DNA from: JBKQWK01 sp052139595
GTDB lineage: Bacteria; Actinomycetota; Thermoleophilia; UBA2241
Assembly: GCA_052139595.1 (NCBI GenBank)
Contig: JBKQWK010000088.1
Span: 1 to 31,012 of the forward strand
Length of the DNA: 31,012 nt
Reading direction: 5' to 3'
This document shows positions 20,166 through 27,801 of the stretch, piece after piece (position 1 is the stretch's first letter; every line of letters starts with the position of its first letter). The translations under genes and the position numbers were made by a program. The notes beneath the pieces were generated by a model. It saw only the letters and a list, made by a program, of their open reading frames with translations. It was not told where the DNA came from and did not search any database.

Positions 20166-21790
20166 GAACCCACCTGAACCCCATCGTAGGGCGGCAGACG
20201 GAGACTGCTGTGCCGCTGCCAGTGCTCGTCATCGCGATGCGGATAGTCTTCCCGTAACTGCACGCCACGCGTCTCGGTCCGACGCAGTGCCGCCTGCGCC
20301 ACACCGGTGGCCAGCGTCAGTAGATTGAGCAGCTCGTACTCGCGCGGGCCTTCGTCCGCCAGTCGCAGGTTGGAGTAGAGATCGCGGAGCTCGTCAACAG
20401 CAGCTTGCAGGTCATCGCCGCAGCGCAAAACGCCAACCTTGGCCGACATGAGCGCTCGCACGCGCGCACGGACAGCATCGATATCACTGCTCTGGCTGCA
20501 CCCTGGTGACGGCTGGGGCAGTTCAAAGCGCAAACGCCGCACATCCTCGCCAAGCCGCCCGATGTAGCGATCAAGGTCACGGACCACGCGATCGGAGAAA
20601 ACCAGACCCTCGAGAAGTGAGTTGCTGGCCAAGCGGTTGGCTCCGTGCACACCAGTACTGGCGCACTCACCGCTGGCGTAGAGACCAGGCACGGTTGTGC
20701 GTCCCCACACGTCGGTGTGGACGCCACCGATGAAGTAGTGGCAGACAGGCGCCACTGGCACCAAGTTGCGGGCCAGATCGAGGCCGTACGCGGCGAGGCC
20801 ATGTGACACTGTGGGGAAGCGCTCGTGCAGCATGTGTGGGTCGAGGTGAGTGGCGTCAAGGTTAACGTGGTCGACACCCTCGCGACGCATCTCGGCCACC
20901 ATGCCACGAACGACCACATCACGGGCGGCCAGCTCGGCCTTGGGGTCGCGGCCGACCATGAAGCGCTCGCCGGACTGGTTGCGCAGAAACGCGCCTTCGC
21001 CGCGCAGGGCCTCGGTGATCAACTGTACCGTCTCTTGCCCCGGCAACGCCAATCCGGTGGGGTGAAACTGCACGAACTCCAAGTCACGCAGCGCGGCCCC
21101 AGCGCGATAGGCCATGGCGATGCCATCACCGGTGGCCACATGTGGATTCGTCGTGCGAGCCCATACCTGGCCTGCTCCTCCAGTGGCAAGAATAGTCACC
21201 ATGGCGAAGTTAAGTGTCACGGCACCGTCGGTGAGATCCATGGACAGGGCGCCGACACAGCGGCCGTCCACCGTCAGCAGGTCGATCACGAACTCGTTTT
21301 CGTAGAGCTGCACTCGACTGCCGACACGGGCAGCCTCCGCCAGCGCACTCGAGACCTCGCTCCCAGTTGCGTCACCGCCTGCATGTACAACGCGTGCTAC
21401 CGAGTGCGCGCCTTCGCGACCGAGGACGATCTCGCCATCAACGCGGTCAAAACGCGGGCAGACCTGCATGAGTTCGCGCACGCGATCCGGGCCTTCGTTG
21501 ACGAGCACGCGCACCGCCTCTTCGTCGCACAGGCCGGCGCCAGCATTGACCGTGTCCTGAAAATGCAGATCGGGTGAGTCAGACTCGCCCAGGGCTGCGG
21601 CAATGCCGCCCTGGGCGAGAAACGTCGTCGTGTCGTCGAAGGTCGACTTGGTGAGTAAACCGACGCGCCAGCGCCGGGCGGCGCCGATAGCCGCCGTAAG
21701 ACCGGCAATGCCTCCGCCCAGGACCAGCACGTCGAACTGCCGTCGTCCCGGTGGCTCAATGCCCAAGCTCGCTATGTAGGGACGCCGCAT
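20162..21790 (-). CDS. nadB: L-aspartate oxidase
   Basis: 542-aa FAD enzyme that oxidises aspartate to iminoaspartate, the substrate of NadA. The N-terminal dinucleotide fold is VLVLGGGIAGLTAA (Gly at about 25-30); TTFLAQGGIAAAL, EFVQFHPTGL, GEGAFLRNQSGERFM, and HYFIGGVHTDVWGRTTVPGLYASGE match the succinate dehydrogenase/NadB family, with the NadB-type GVHGANRLASNSLLEGLVF. ATG at 21790 is 11 bp after nadA. AQGGIAAALGE is encoded across an inverted repeat at 21584-21619. Confidence 0.97.
   Translation of the reverse strand: MRRPYIASLGIEPPGRRQFDVLVLGGGIAGLTAAIGAARRWRVGLLTKSTFDDTTTFLAQGGIAAALGESDSPDLHFQDTVNAGAGLCDEEAVRVLVNEGPDRVRELMQVCPRFDRVDGEIVLGREGAHSVARVVHAGGDATGSEVSSALAEAARVGSRVQLYENEFVIDLLTVDGRCVGALSMDLTDGAVTLNFAMVTILATGGAGQVWARTTNPHVATGDGIAMAYRAGAALRDLEFVQFHPTGLALPGQETVQLITEALRGEGAFLRNQSGERFMVGRDPKAELAARDVVVRGMVAEMRREGVDHVNLDATHLDPHMLHERFPTVSHGLAAYGLDLARNLVPVAPVCHYFIGGVHTDVWGRTTVPGLYASGECASTGVHGANRLASNSLLEGLVFSDRVVRDLDRYIGRLGEDVRRLRFELPQPSPGCSQSSDIDAVRARVRALMSAKVGVLRCGDDLQAAVDELRDLYSNLRLADEGPREYELLNLLTLATGVAQAALRRTETRGVQLREDYPHRDDEHWQRHSSLRLPPYDGVQVGS
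21584..21619. repeat. 12-bp inverted repeat inside nadB
   Basis: CTCGCCCAGGGC (21584-21595) and GCCCTGGGCGAG (21608-21619) are exact complements. An alternative fold gives a 10-bp plus 5-bp stem with a 3-nt bulge and a 3-nt loop. It covers the FAD-domain segment LAQGGIAAALGE. Confidence 0.82.
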
Positions 21791-21801
21791 GTCGCCAGCC
21801 T

Positions 21802-22719
21802 TCAGACGATCATCCGCGCCACGGCCTGCGCGGCCCGTTCGCGCGTGCGCGGCGGAACGGTAACTTCGTTGATGCCTTCGGCCAGCGCCTGGATCGCTTT
21901 CTCAAGCGTCGTCTTCTTCATGTTTGGGCAAACGGCATTCAGACTGGCCGCGATGAAGCGTTTCTCCGGGTACAGCTGATTCAGGCGATGCAGCAGGCCT
22001 GTTTCCGTCGCAATGATGTAGGTCTGGGTGCCAGCGGCGTCTTCGCCAGGATAGCGCAACATGCCGGAGGTACTGGTGACAACGTCGGCCAAGGCAAGAA
22101 CCGCTGGCGTGCATTCGGGATGAGCGAGCACCTTGGCATCGACGTATTCCTCCCGACGGGCGAGGATCTGCGTCACACTGATGCTGTCGTGAACGTGGCA
22201 GAAGCCATCCCACAAAATCATCTCGCGACCGGTCTGTTTCTGTACCCAGTCGCCCAGGTTTTTGTCGGGCACAAAAATGATCTCTCGGTCGTGCGGCAGC
22301 CGATTCACAACGGCGACCGCGTTGGCGCTCGTGCAGCAAACATCCGACTCCGCTTTCACCGCCGCCGACGTGTTGACGTAGGCGACCACGAGTGCCTCCG
22401 GATGCTGAGCCTTGAGCTTGCGCAGACCTTCGGCGGTGACCATGTCGGCCATCGGGCAACCGGCATGCGTGTCCGGTATCAGCACCGTTTTCTGTGGAGC
22501 GAGAATGTGTGCGGTCTCAGCCATAAAGTGGACACCACAAAAGAGGATAACGCTCTCTGACGTGGCGGCCGCGATGCGCGAGAGTTCAAGCGAATCGCCG
22601 ACATGGTCGGCTGCATCCTGCACTTCGGCCCGCTGGTAATTGTGCGCCAGCACCACAGCGTCGTGCTCGGCCGCCAAGCGACGCAGCTCAGCCTGCTGTT
22701 CAGAGTAGTCCGTTGCCAC
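21802..22719 (-). CDS. nadA: Quinolinate synthase A
   Basis: 305-aa [4Fe-4S] enzyme that condenses iminoaspartate with dihydroxyacetone phosphate to quinolinate. Cluster ligands by position are C88 (AGCPMADM), C174 (DGFCHVH) and C264 (NAVCPNMK), matching the compact NadA type; AHNYQRAEVQDAADHVGDS, FCGVHFMAETA and VAYVNTSAAVKAESDVCCTS are also typical. The GTG start at 22719 has GGAGG seven bases upstream and stands three bases after the folK stop. First gene of the nadA-nadB-nadC set, which is in pathway order. Confidence 0.97.
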   Translation of the reverse strand: MATDYSEQQAELRRLAAEHDAVVLAHNYQRAEVQDAADHVGDSLELSRIAAATSESVILFCGVHFMAETAHILAPQKTVLIPDTHAGCPMADMVTAEGLRKLKAQHPEALVVAYVNTSAAVKAESDVCCTSANAVAVVNRLPHDREIIFVPDKNLGDWVQKQTGREMILWDGFCHVHDSISVTQILARREEYVDAKVLAHPECTPAVLALADVVTSTSGMLRYPGEDAAGTQTYIIATETGLLHRLNQLYPEKRFIAASLNAVCPNMKKTTLEKAIQALAEGINEVTVPPRTRERAAQAVARMIV

Positions 22720-22722
22720 CCC

Positions 22723-23229
22723 TCACTCCTCCGCTTCGGCGAACGGCTCCACCGCTTGCCGGTCGGCCAACTGTCGAGCCAGTGCCGGAACATCAACCTC
22801 CGGCATGCCCACGGCAAGAGGCCAGATCTCAGCCAGCGGCACGAGGACGAAGGCGCGTTGCCAGAGCCGAGGATGCGGCAAGGTGAGAGCGGGGTCGTCC
22901 GACTGCGCGTTTTGAAAGAGCAGTATATCGACATCCAGGGTACGAGGACCAAACCGCACTAGACGCTGCCGCCCGGCCTGCTGCTCCAGCGCCTGACACT
23001 CGCTGAAAAGCTGGGCCGGCGTCAGGCCAGTCTCCAGGCCGAGAACCTGGTTTAGGAACGGCGGTTGGTCGGGCAGGTCCTGAGCTGCGGTCTCGTAAAT
23101 GTGTGAAGCAGCAAGAATGGCTGTCACCGGCACAGCCGCCAAACCTTGCCTGGCAACACGCAGAAATTCTGACCGGTCACCGAGATTGCTGCCCAGCGAG
23201 ACGAAGGCCCGATGGCGCCCAGGCGTCAT
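22723..23229 (-). CDS. folK: 2-amino-4-hydroxy-6-hydroxymethyldihydropteridine pyrophosphokinase
   Basis: 168-aa HPPK that activates the pterin with ATP before DHPS. FVSLGSNLGDR at the N-terminus, YETAAQDLPDQPPFLNQVL, RFGPRTLDVDILLF and LPHPRLWQRAFVLVPL are the hallmark motifs, including the RxxLDVDI active-site stretch. The ATG start overlaps the folB stop (ATGA). Confidence 0.96.
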   Translation of the reverse strand: MTPGRHRAFVSLGSNLGDRSEFLRVARQGLAAVPVTAILAASHIYETAAQDLPDQPPFLNQVLGLETGLTPAQLFSECQALEQQAGRQRLVRFGPRTLDVDILLFQNAQSDDPALTLPHPRLWQRAFVLVPLAEIWPLAVGMPEVDVPALARQLADRQAVEPFAEAEE

Positions 23230-23591
23230 CGCTGCCGCGCCAGCTCAACGCACGCGGCTGTCACCAGCAGACCGACCGGCGGTGCCAGTTTGCGCACCGT
23301 CACGACAACCTCATCGACTGGCAACTCCGCCAGCAAATCATCGGCAATCACCGAAGCAAGATGCTCGATGAGTTTGTACTCGGCCCGCTCGACGGCCGCG
23401 TCCACGAGCGCCGTGACGACGCCATAGTCGATCGTGTCCGCCAGCTCATCGCTAGTCAAGGCCCTCGTAGCCGGCTGCCGCAGCCGCACATCGACGACGA
23501 TGCGCTGCCCTACAAAGCGCTCCTCAACGCTAACGCCGCAGTGACCCCACAGCTCGATGCCCTCAAGGGCAATGGTGACCTTATCCGTCAT
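23226..23591 (-). CDS. folB: Dihydroneopterin aldolase
   Basis: 121-aa aldolase making 6-hydroxymethyl-dihydropterin. LEGIELWGHCGVSVEERFVGQ with the catalytic region near the N-terminus, ADTIDYGVVTALV and the KLIEHLASVIADDLL segment define the family; length is standard. ATG at 23591 follows GAGGAGG five bases upstream. Lies 27 bp after folP and overlaps folK by 4 bp. Confidence 0.96.
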   Translation of the reverse strand: MTDKVTIALEGIELWGHCGVSVEERFVGQRIVVDVRLRQPATRALTSDELADTIDYGVVTALVDAAVERAEYKLIEHLASVIADDLLAELPVDEVVVTVRKLAPPVGLLVTAACVELARQR

Positions 23592-23618
23592 TGCTGCCTC
23601 CTCGCGCAGGCTCGCCGG

Positions 23619-24458
23619 CTACGCCCTCTCGCCAGCCCCCAGCACGGCCCTCGCCACACGCAAAGCCTGGCTGTTGATCTCAACATCGTGAACGCGAAAA
23701 ATGGCCGCTCCTGCCAGCGCACCGGCAACAGTCGTTGCCGCCGTGCCAACCGCCCGACTGTTCGGCTCAGCCTGCAAGAGGGCACCGAGAAAACGTTTGC
23801 GCGACGTCCCCAGAACGATGGGACGGCCCAGCTCAGCGAAGCGATGCAGGTGCCTGAGCAGGAGAAGGTTGTGCTCGACCGTCTTACCAAAACCGATGCC
23901 GGGGTCGATAGCGATCTGCTGCTCGCGCACACCGTGCGCCAGCGCCCAGGTCAGACGCTGCTCGAGAAAGGCAAGAACCTCGCTGACCACGTCGTCGTAG
24001 TACGGATCATCTTGCATCGTTTTCGGCAGGCCCCGCATGTGCATCAGACACACGCCGCAGCCACTCTCAGCGACAACGTCGACCAGCTCGGGGTCGAGTC
24101 GCAAGGCACTGACATCGTTGATGATGGTCGCCCCGGCCGCCAGAGCCTGGCGAGCGACTTCAGCTTTGCACGTATCGATCGAGATGGCTGTGCTCACGCG
24201 AGGCCGCAGGGCAGCGACCACCGGAATCGTGCGCCGCAACTCCTCCCCCAGAGAAACCGGGTCGGACCCTGGCCGCGTTGACTCGCCGCCGATATCAATG
24301 ATCGCTGCGCCGGCGTGTTCCATCGCTAGACCGCGATCGACGGCATCGTCGAAGTCGATGAAGCAACCACCATCGCTGAACGAGTCCGGGGTGACATTGA
24401 GGATCCCCATCACACAGGGCAGGTCGAGTGGCACGCTGTATGGCGGGTAGGCAAGCAC
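23619..24458 (-). CDS. folP: Dihydropteroate synthase
   Basis: 279-aa TIM-barrel enzyme joining the pterin pyrophosphate to p-aminobenzoate, the sulfonamide target. CVMGILNVTPDSFSDGG at about residues 15-31, DIGGESTRPGS, SIDTCKAEVA, INDVSAL, DPGIGFGKTVEHN and GTSRKRFLG appear in family order. GTG at 24458 is taken as start because homology begins shortly after it; the ribosome binding site is weak. It stands 15 bp after folE. Confidence 0.97.
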   Translation of the reverse strand: MLAYPPYSVPLDLPCVMGILNVTPDSFSDGGCFIDFDDAVDRGLAMEHAGAAIIDIGGESTRPGSDPVSLGEELRRTIPVVAALRPRVSTAISIDTCKAEVARQALAAGATIINDVSALRLDPELVDVVAESGCGVCLMHMRGLPKTMQDDPYYDDVVSEVLAFLEQRLTWALAHGVREQQIAIDPGIGFGKTVEHNLLLLRHLHRFAELGRPIVLGTSRKRFLGALLQAEPNSRAVGTAATTVAGALAGAAIFRVHDVEINSQALRVARAVLGAGERA

Positions 24459-24473
24459 GGTCGTGCCCGAAAG

Positions 24474-25052
24474 CTAGTGGCGGGCGTTGATAAGAGAAAG
24501 AACCTCGGCCCGCGTGGCGGCGTTGGTCTGCATGATGCCGCGCACGGCACTCGTTATGGTGGTGGCACCCGGCGTGCGCACGCCGCGCATCGACATGCAC
24601 AGATGCTCGGCCTCAATCAGCACCAGCGCACCAAGCGGGTCGAGCGCTGCCACGATCGCGTCGGCGACCTGCGACGTGATGCGTTCCTGCAGCTGCGGTC
24701 GTGCCGCGACCATGCGTACGAGTCTGGCCAGCTTCGAGAGGCCGGTGATGCGCCCCTCTTTGCTGGGGATGTACGCAACATGCGCGGTGCCGGCAAAGGG
24801 CAGCAAGTGATGTTCGCACATGGAATAGAAATCAATGTCTTTGATGAGCACCATCTCGCGATGATGGTCACCGGGCATGGCGACAAGAACCTCCTGGTAA
24901 TCTTGGCCGATGCCGCTGAAGATGTCTTCGTACATCTCAGCCACGCGCCGCGGTGTCTCAATCAGACCAGACCGCTGCGGATCTTCGCCGATGCCCTCGA
25001 GGATGAGTCGAACTCCCTGTTCAATCTTGGCGTGGTCCATAACGTGGCGCAC
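24474..25052 (-). CDS. folE: GTP cyclohydrolase I
   Basis: 192-aa enzyme opening GTP to dihydroneopterin triphosphate, first step of folate synthesis. Zinc ligands are visible as C79 and H82 in MCEHHLLPF and C152 in HLCMSMRG; GLSKLARLV and RTPGATTITSAVRG complete the signature. The longest start is GTG at 25052; ATG at 25040 (MDHAKIEQG) is equally possible and neither has a clear ribosome binding site. It follows ftsH by 17 bp. The folE-folP-folB-folK order gives a nearly complete pathway; no separate PABA genes are seen. Confidence 0.95.
   Translation of the reverse strand: MRHVMDHAKIEQGVRLILEGIGEDPQRSGLIETPRRVAEMYEDIFSGIGQDYQEVLVAMPGDHHREMVLIKDIDFYSMCEHHLLPFAGTAHVAYIPSKEGRITGLSKLARLVRMVAARPQLQERITSQVADAIVAALDPLGALVLIEAEHLCMSMRGVRTPGATTITSAVRGIMQTNAATRAEVLSLINARH
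24570..24585. repeat. 16-nt perfect palindrome in folE
   Basis: CGGCGTGCGCACGCCG (24570-24585) is fully self-complementary, within codons for the conserved GVRTPG segment of FolE. Confidence 0.7.
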
Positions 25053-25069
25053 CGGCGGCAGGCCGCTGG

Positions 25070-27028
25070 TTACGTCGTCTCCGGGTTGATTGAACCGGGC
25101 GCCGGAGTTGCCATCGGCGGGGCTACGCGCGGTCCGCTTCGCTCATGCGGCTTGGCTGCCTTCGCCCGCTTGGCCTCACGCTCATCGCGAGCGCGAAACG
25201 CTTCTTCTTCGGGCACACCTTCGAGCAAGGCCTCGAACTCTGCTCGTTCTATCGTCTCACGCTGCATGAGGACGCGCGTGATACCGTCGAGCTGCTCGCG
25301 GTGTTCGACAAGCACCGACTTGGCTGATTCGTGGGCCGACTCAATGATCCGCCGAATTTCGGCGTCAATCTGGCGCGCGACTTCTTGGCTATAGTCGACC
25401 TCCTGGCTGAACTCGCGGCCGAGAAACGGCAGGTCCTGCCGACGGCCAAGAGCACGCGGCCCAAGCTCTTCGCTCATGCCGTAGCGCATGATCATCTGTT
25501 TGGCCGTGCTGGTTGCCTTTTCCAGGTCGTTGGCGGCGCCAGTCGTGATCTCACCAAAAACGATCTCTTCGGCCGCCCGCCCGCCCAAGGTCATGGCCAG
25601 TGTATCCATGAGCTCGCTCATCGTCGTCAGAAACTTATCTTCGGTCGGCAGCGAGATCGTGTAGCCCAGGGCCTGACCGCGGCTAACGACGCTCACCTTG
25701 TGCACCGGGTCGGTGTTTTCGAGGTAGTGGCCGACAAGAGCATGACCCATTTCGTGGTAGGCGGTGATCGCCTTCTCTTTTTCGCTGATCAGGCGGCTCT
25801 TCTTTTCGGGGCCGGCAAGCACGCGCATGATGCCCTCTTCGAGCTCGGCCATGCCGATCTGCTTCTTGCCGTAGCGTGCCGAGAGCAGGGCTGCCTCGTT
25901 GACCAGGTTCGACAGATCGGCGCCGGTGAAGCCGGGCGTCTGGGCGGCCAGAGCATCCATGTCGATATCTTTCGCGATTGGCTTGCCCCGCGAATGGACC
26001 TCAAGAATCTCCTTGCGGCCGGCTCTGTCGGGCCGGTCGACGACAATCTGGCGGTCAAAGCGGCCTGGCCGCAAGAGCGCCGGGTCAAGGATGTCCGGTC
26101 GGTTCGTGGCGGCGATGAGGATCACGTTGTCCTTCATCTCAAAGCCATCCATCTCGACCAGCAACTGGTTCAACGTCTGCTCGCGTTCGTCGTTACCGCC
26201 GCCCATGCCGGCGCCGCGCTGACGACCGACGGCGTCGATCTCGTCGACGAAGATGATGCAGGGGGAGTTCTGCTTGGCTTGGGCAAACAGGTCACGCACG
26301 CGGCTGGCGCCGACACCGACGAACATCTCGACAAAGTCCGAGCCGCTGATCGAAAAGAACGGTACCCCGGCTTCGCCGGCGACCGCCCGGGCAAGCAGCG
26401 TCTTGCCGGTGCCAGGCGGACCGTAGAGCAGAACACCCTTGGGGATGCGGGCGCCGAGCTGCTGAAACTTCTTCGGGTTTTCGAGAAACTCCTTGATCTC
26501 GTGCAGCTCTTCGACCGCCTCGTCCGCTCCGGCCACATCTTTAAACGTCACCTTGGGTGAGTCGACGCTCATCCGCTTCGCTCGACTCTTGCCGAAGCTC
26601 ATGACTTTGCTGCCGCCACCCTGCATGCGATTCATCACGAACAGCCAAAAGCCAATGATGAGGACGAACGGCAAAATGAACGTCACGGCGCTGCTCCACC
26701 ACGGCGAGCCCGGACTCTTGGCAGTGACCGTAACGGTATTCAGGTAAGTGGGATTGACCAACAGGTTACTGACGGCCGTCGTGTCGGGGTAGTTGACCGT
26801 GAACTTCGTGTTGTCGGTGAGGCTGACGACCAGTGTCTTGTCAGATGTATTGATGACGACACCGCTCACTTTGCCAGCTTGCAGGTCGCTAACGAAGCTG
26901 TTCTGCGTACCTTGATAGGTGTACTGCGTGCCGGAACTCGCGTTGCCGCGCATGAACCAGACCACGAGGCCGGCGACGATAAGCACAATAAGGATAGGGA
27001 AGAAGGCGCTGCGAATGAATTTGCTCAC
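25070..27028 (-). CDS. ftsH: ATP-dependent zinc metalloprotease FtsH
   Basis: 652-aa membrane AAA+ protease. TM1 is at about residues 8-26, an extracytoplasmic domain follows, and TM2 is at about 112-132. The AAA module has Walker A GPPGTGKT at 203-210, Walker B IIFVDEIDAVG, and the second region of homology ATNRPDILDPALLRPGRFDR. The zinc site is HEMGH at 425-429 with a downstream Asp in GAANDLEKAT. The GTG start at 27028 has AAAGGG five bases upstream. The charged C-terminal tail is short. It heads the fol/nad/coaX series; a 209-bp gap separates it from hpt. Confidence 0.97.
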   Translation of the reverse strand: MSKFIRSAFFPILIVLIVAGLVVWFMRGNASSGTQYTYQGTQNSFVSDLQAGKVSGVVINTSDKTLVVSLTDNTKFTVNYPDTTAVSNLLVNPTYLNTVTVTAKSPGSPWWSSAVTFILPFVLIIGFWLFVMNRMQGGGSKVMSFGKSRAKRMSVDSPKVTFKDVAGADEAVEELHEIKEFLENPKKFQQLGARIPKGVLLYGPPGTGKTLLARAVAGEAGVPFFSISGSDFVEMFVGVGASRVRDLFAQAKQNSPCIIFVDEIDAVGRQRGAGMGGGNDEREQTLNQLLVEMDGFEMKDNVILIAATNRPDILDPALLRPGRFDRQIVVDRPDRAGRKEILEVHSRGKPIAKDIDMDALAAQTPGFTGADLSNLVNEAALLSARYGKKQIGMAELEEGIMRVLAGPEKKSRLISEKEKAITAYHEMGHALVGHYLENTDPVHKVSVVSRGQALGYTISLPTEDKFLTTMSELMDTLAMTLGGRAAEEIVFGEITTGAANDLEKATSTAKQMIMRYGMSEELGPRALGRRQDLPFLGREFSQEVDYSQEVARQIDAEIRRIIESAHESAKSVLVEHREQLDGITRVLMQRETIERAEFEALLEGVPEEEAFRARDEREAKRAKAAKPHERSGPRVAPPMATPAPGSINPETT

Positions 27029-27159
27029 GTATGCCCTTTATCGTTCGAGTCCCGCCGGAATGAGATGTCTGCAACAGCGGATCTAACAATAGTGCGTCAA
27101 GTTACGGTAGCATACCCCGTCGAGCACGGCAAAGAACGCGGTTCACCGCAAACACACGC

Positions 27160-27171
27160 TCGACCGGTCGA
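27160..27171. promoter_or_regulatory. 12-nt palindrome upstream of ftsH
   Basis: TCGACCGGTCGA (27160-27171) is a perfect palindrome in the 209-bp hpt-ftsH gap, about 130 bp before the ftsH start. Possible operator. No clear -35/-10 pair was recognised nearby. Confidence 0.3.
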
Positions 27172-27237
27172 ATGCTCAGCCGCATCAAGTCCAGACGCCA
27201 GCTGCGTATCGAGCCTGCGATAAGTATCGGCGACCCA

Positions 27238-27801
27238 CTAAAGCGACTCTTCCGCCGCCAGGATGGCAGCGATAACGTCCTTCTTCAGCGTACCAATGTA
27301 ATCCAGATTGCGGAAACGCTCCGCCAGGTCGAGACCGTAGCCAACCACGAACTCGTCCGGAATCTCAAATCCGATGTATTTGCATTGCAGATGGATCTTG
27401 CGCCGTGTCGGTTTGGTGAGCAGAGCGCAGATCTCCAGTGAAGCCGGTTTGCGAGCGCGCAGATTCTTCATCATGTAGCTTAGCGTGAGTCCGGAGTCGA
27501 TGATGTCTTCGACGATAAGGACGTCGCGGCCTTCAATCGTCGTCTCGAGGTCTTTGAGAATGCGTACGACGCCGGACGAGTCCGTCGACGAGCCATAGCT
27601 GGAAACGGCCATGAAGTCGAACGCGCACGGCAGAGGCAGCTTGCGCGCCAGATCGGCCATGAAGAAAACAGCCCCCTTGAGCACGCCGACGAGGAGCAGA
27701 TCCTTGCCGGCGTAGTCACGTCCCACTTCGGCCGCCAGCTCGGCGATGCGGGCCTCGAGCTGTTCACGACTCACGAGCACGCGTTCAATTGCCTCGTTCA
27801 C
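27238..27801 (-). CDS. hpt: Hypoxanthine phosphoribosyltransferase
   Basis: 187-aa purine-salvage enzyme making IMP (and often GMP) from base and PRPP. LLLVGVLKGAVFFMADLAR, FMAVSSYGSST and the PRPP loop VLIVEDIIDSGLT at about 94-106 are clear; the C-terminal IPDEFVVGYGLDLAERFRNL is typical of bacterial HPRT. The GTG at 27801 has GAGGAGG four bases upstream and overlaps the tilS stop by 4 nt (GTGA). The tilS-hpt-ftsH order is widely conserved. Confidence 0.97.
   Translation of the reverse strand: MNEAIERVLVSREQLEARIAELAAEVGRDYAGKDLLLVGVLKGAVFFMADLARKLPLPCAFDFMAVSSYGSSTDSSGVVRILKDLETTIEGRDVLIVEDIIDSGLTLSYMMKNLRARKPASLEICALLTKPTRRKIHLQCKYIGFEIPDEFVVGYGLDLAERFRNLDYIGTLKKDVIAAILAAEESL

Noticed and set aside
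27029..27060. tRNA T-arm-like GTTCGAGTC in the hpt-ftsH gap
   Set aside because: The flanking bases do not form the five-pair stem and no acceptor or anticodon arm is present.
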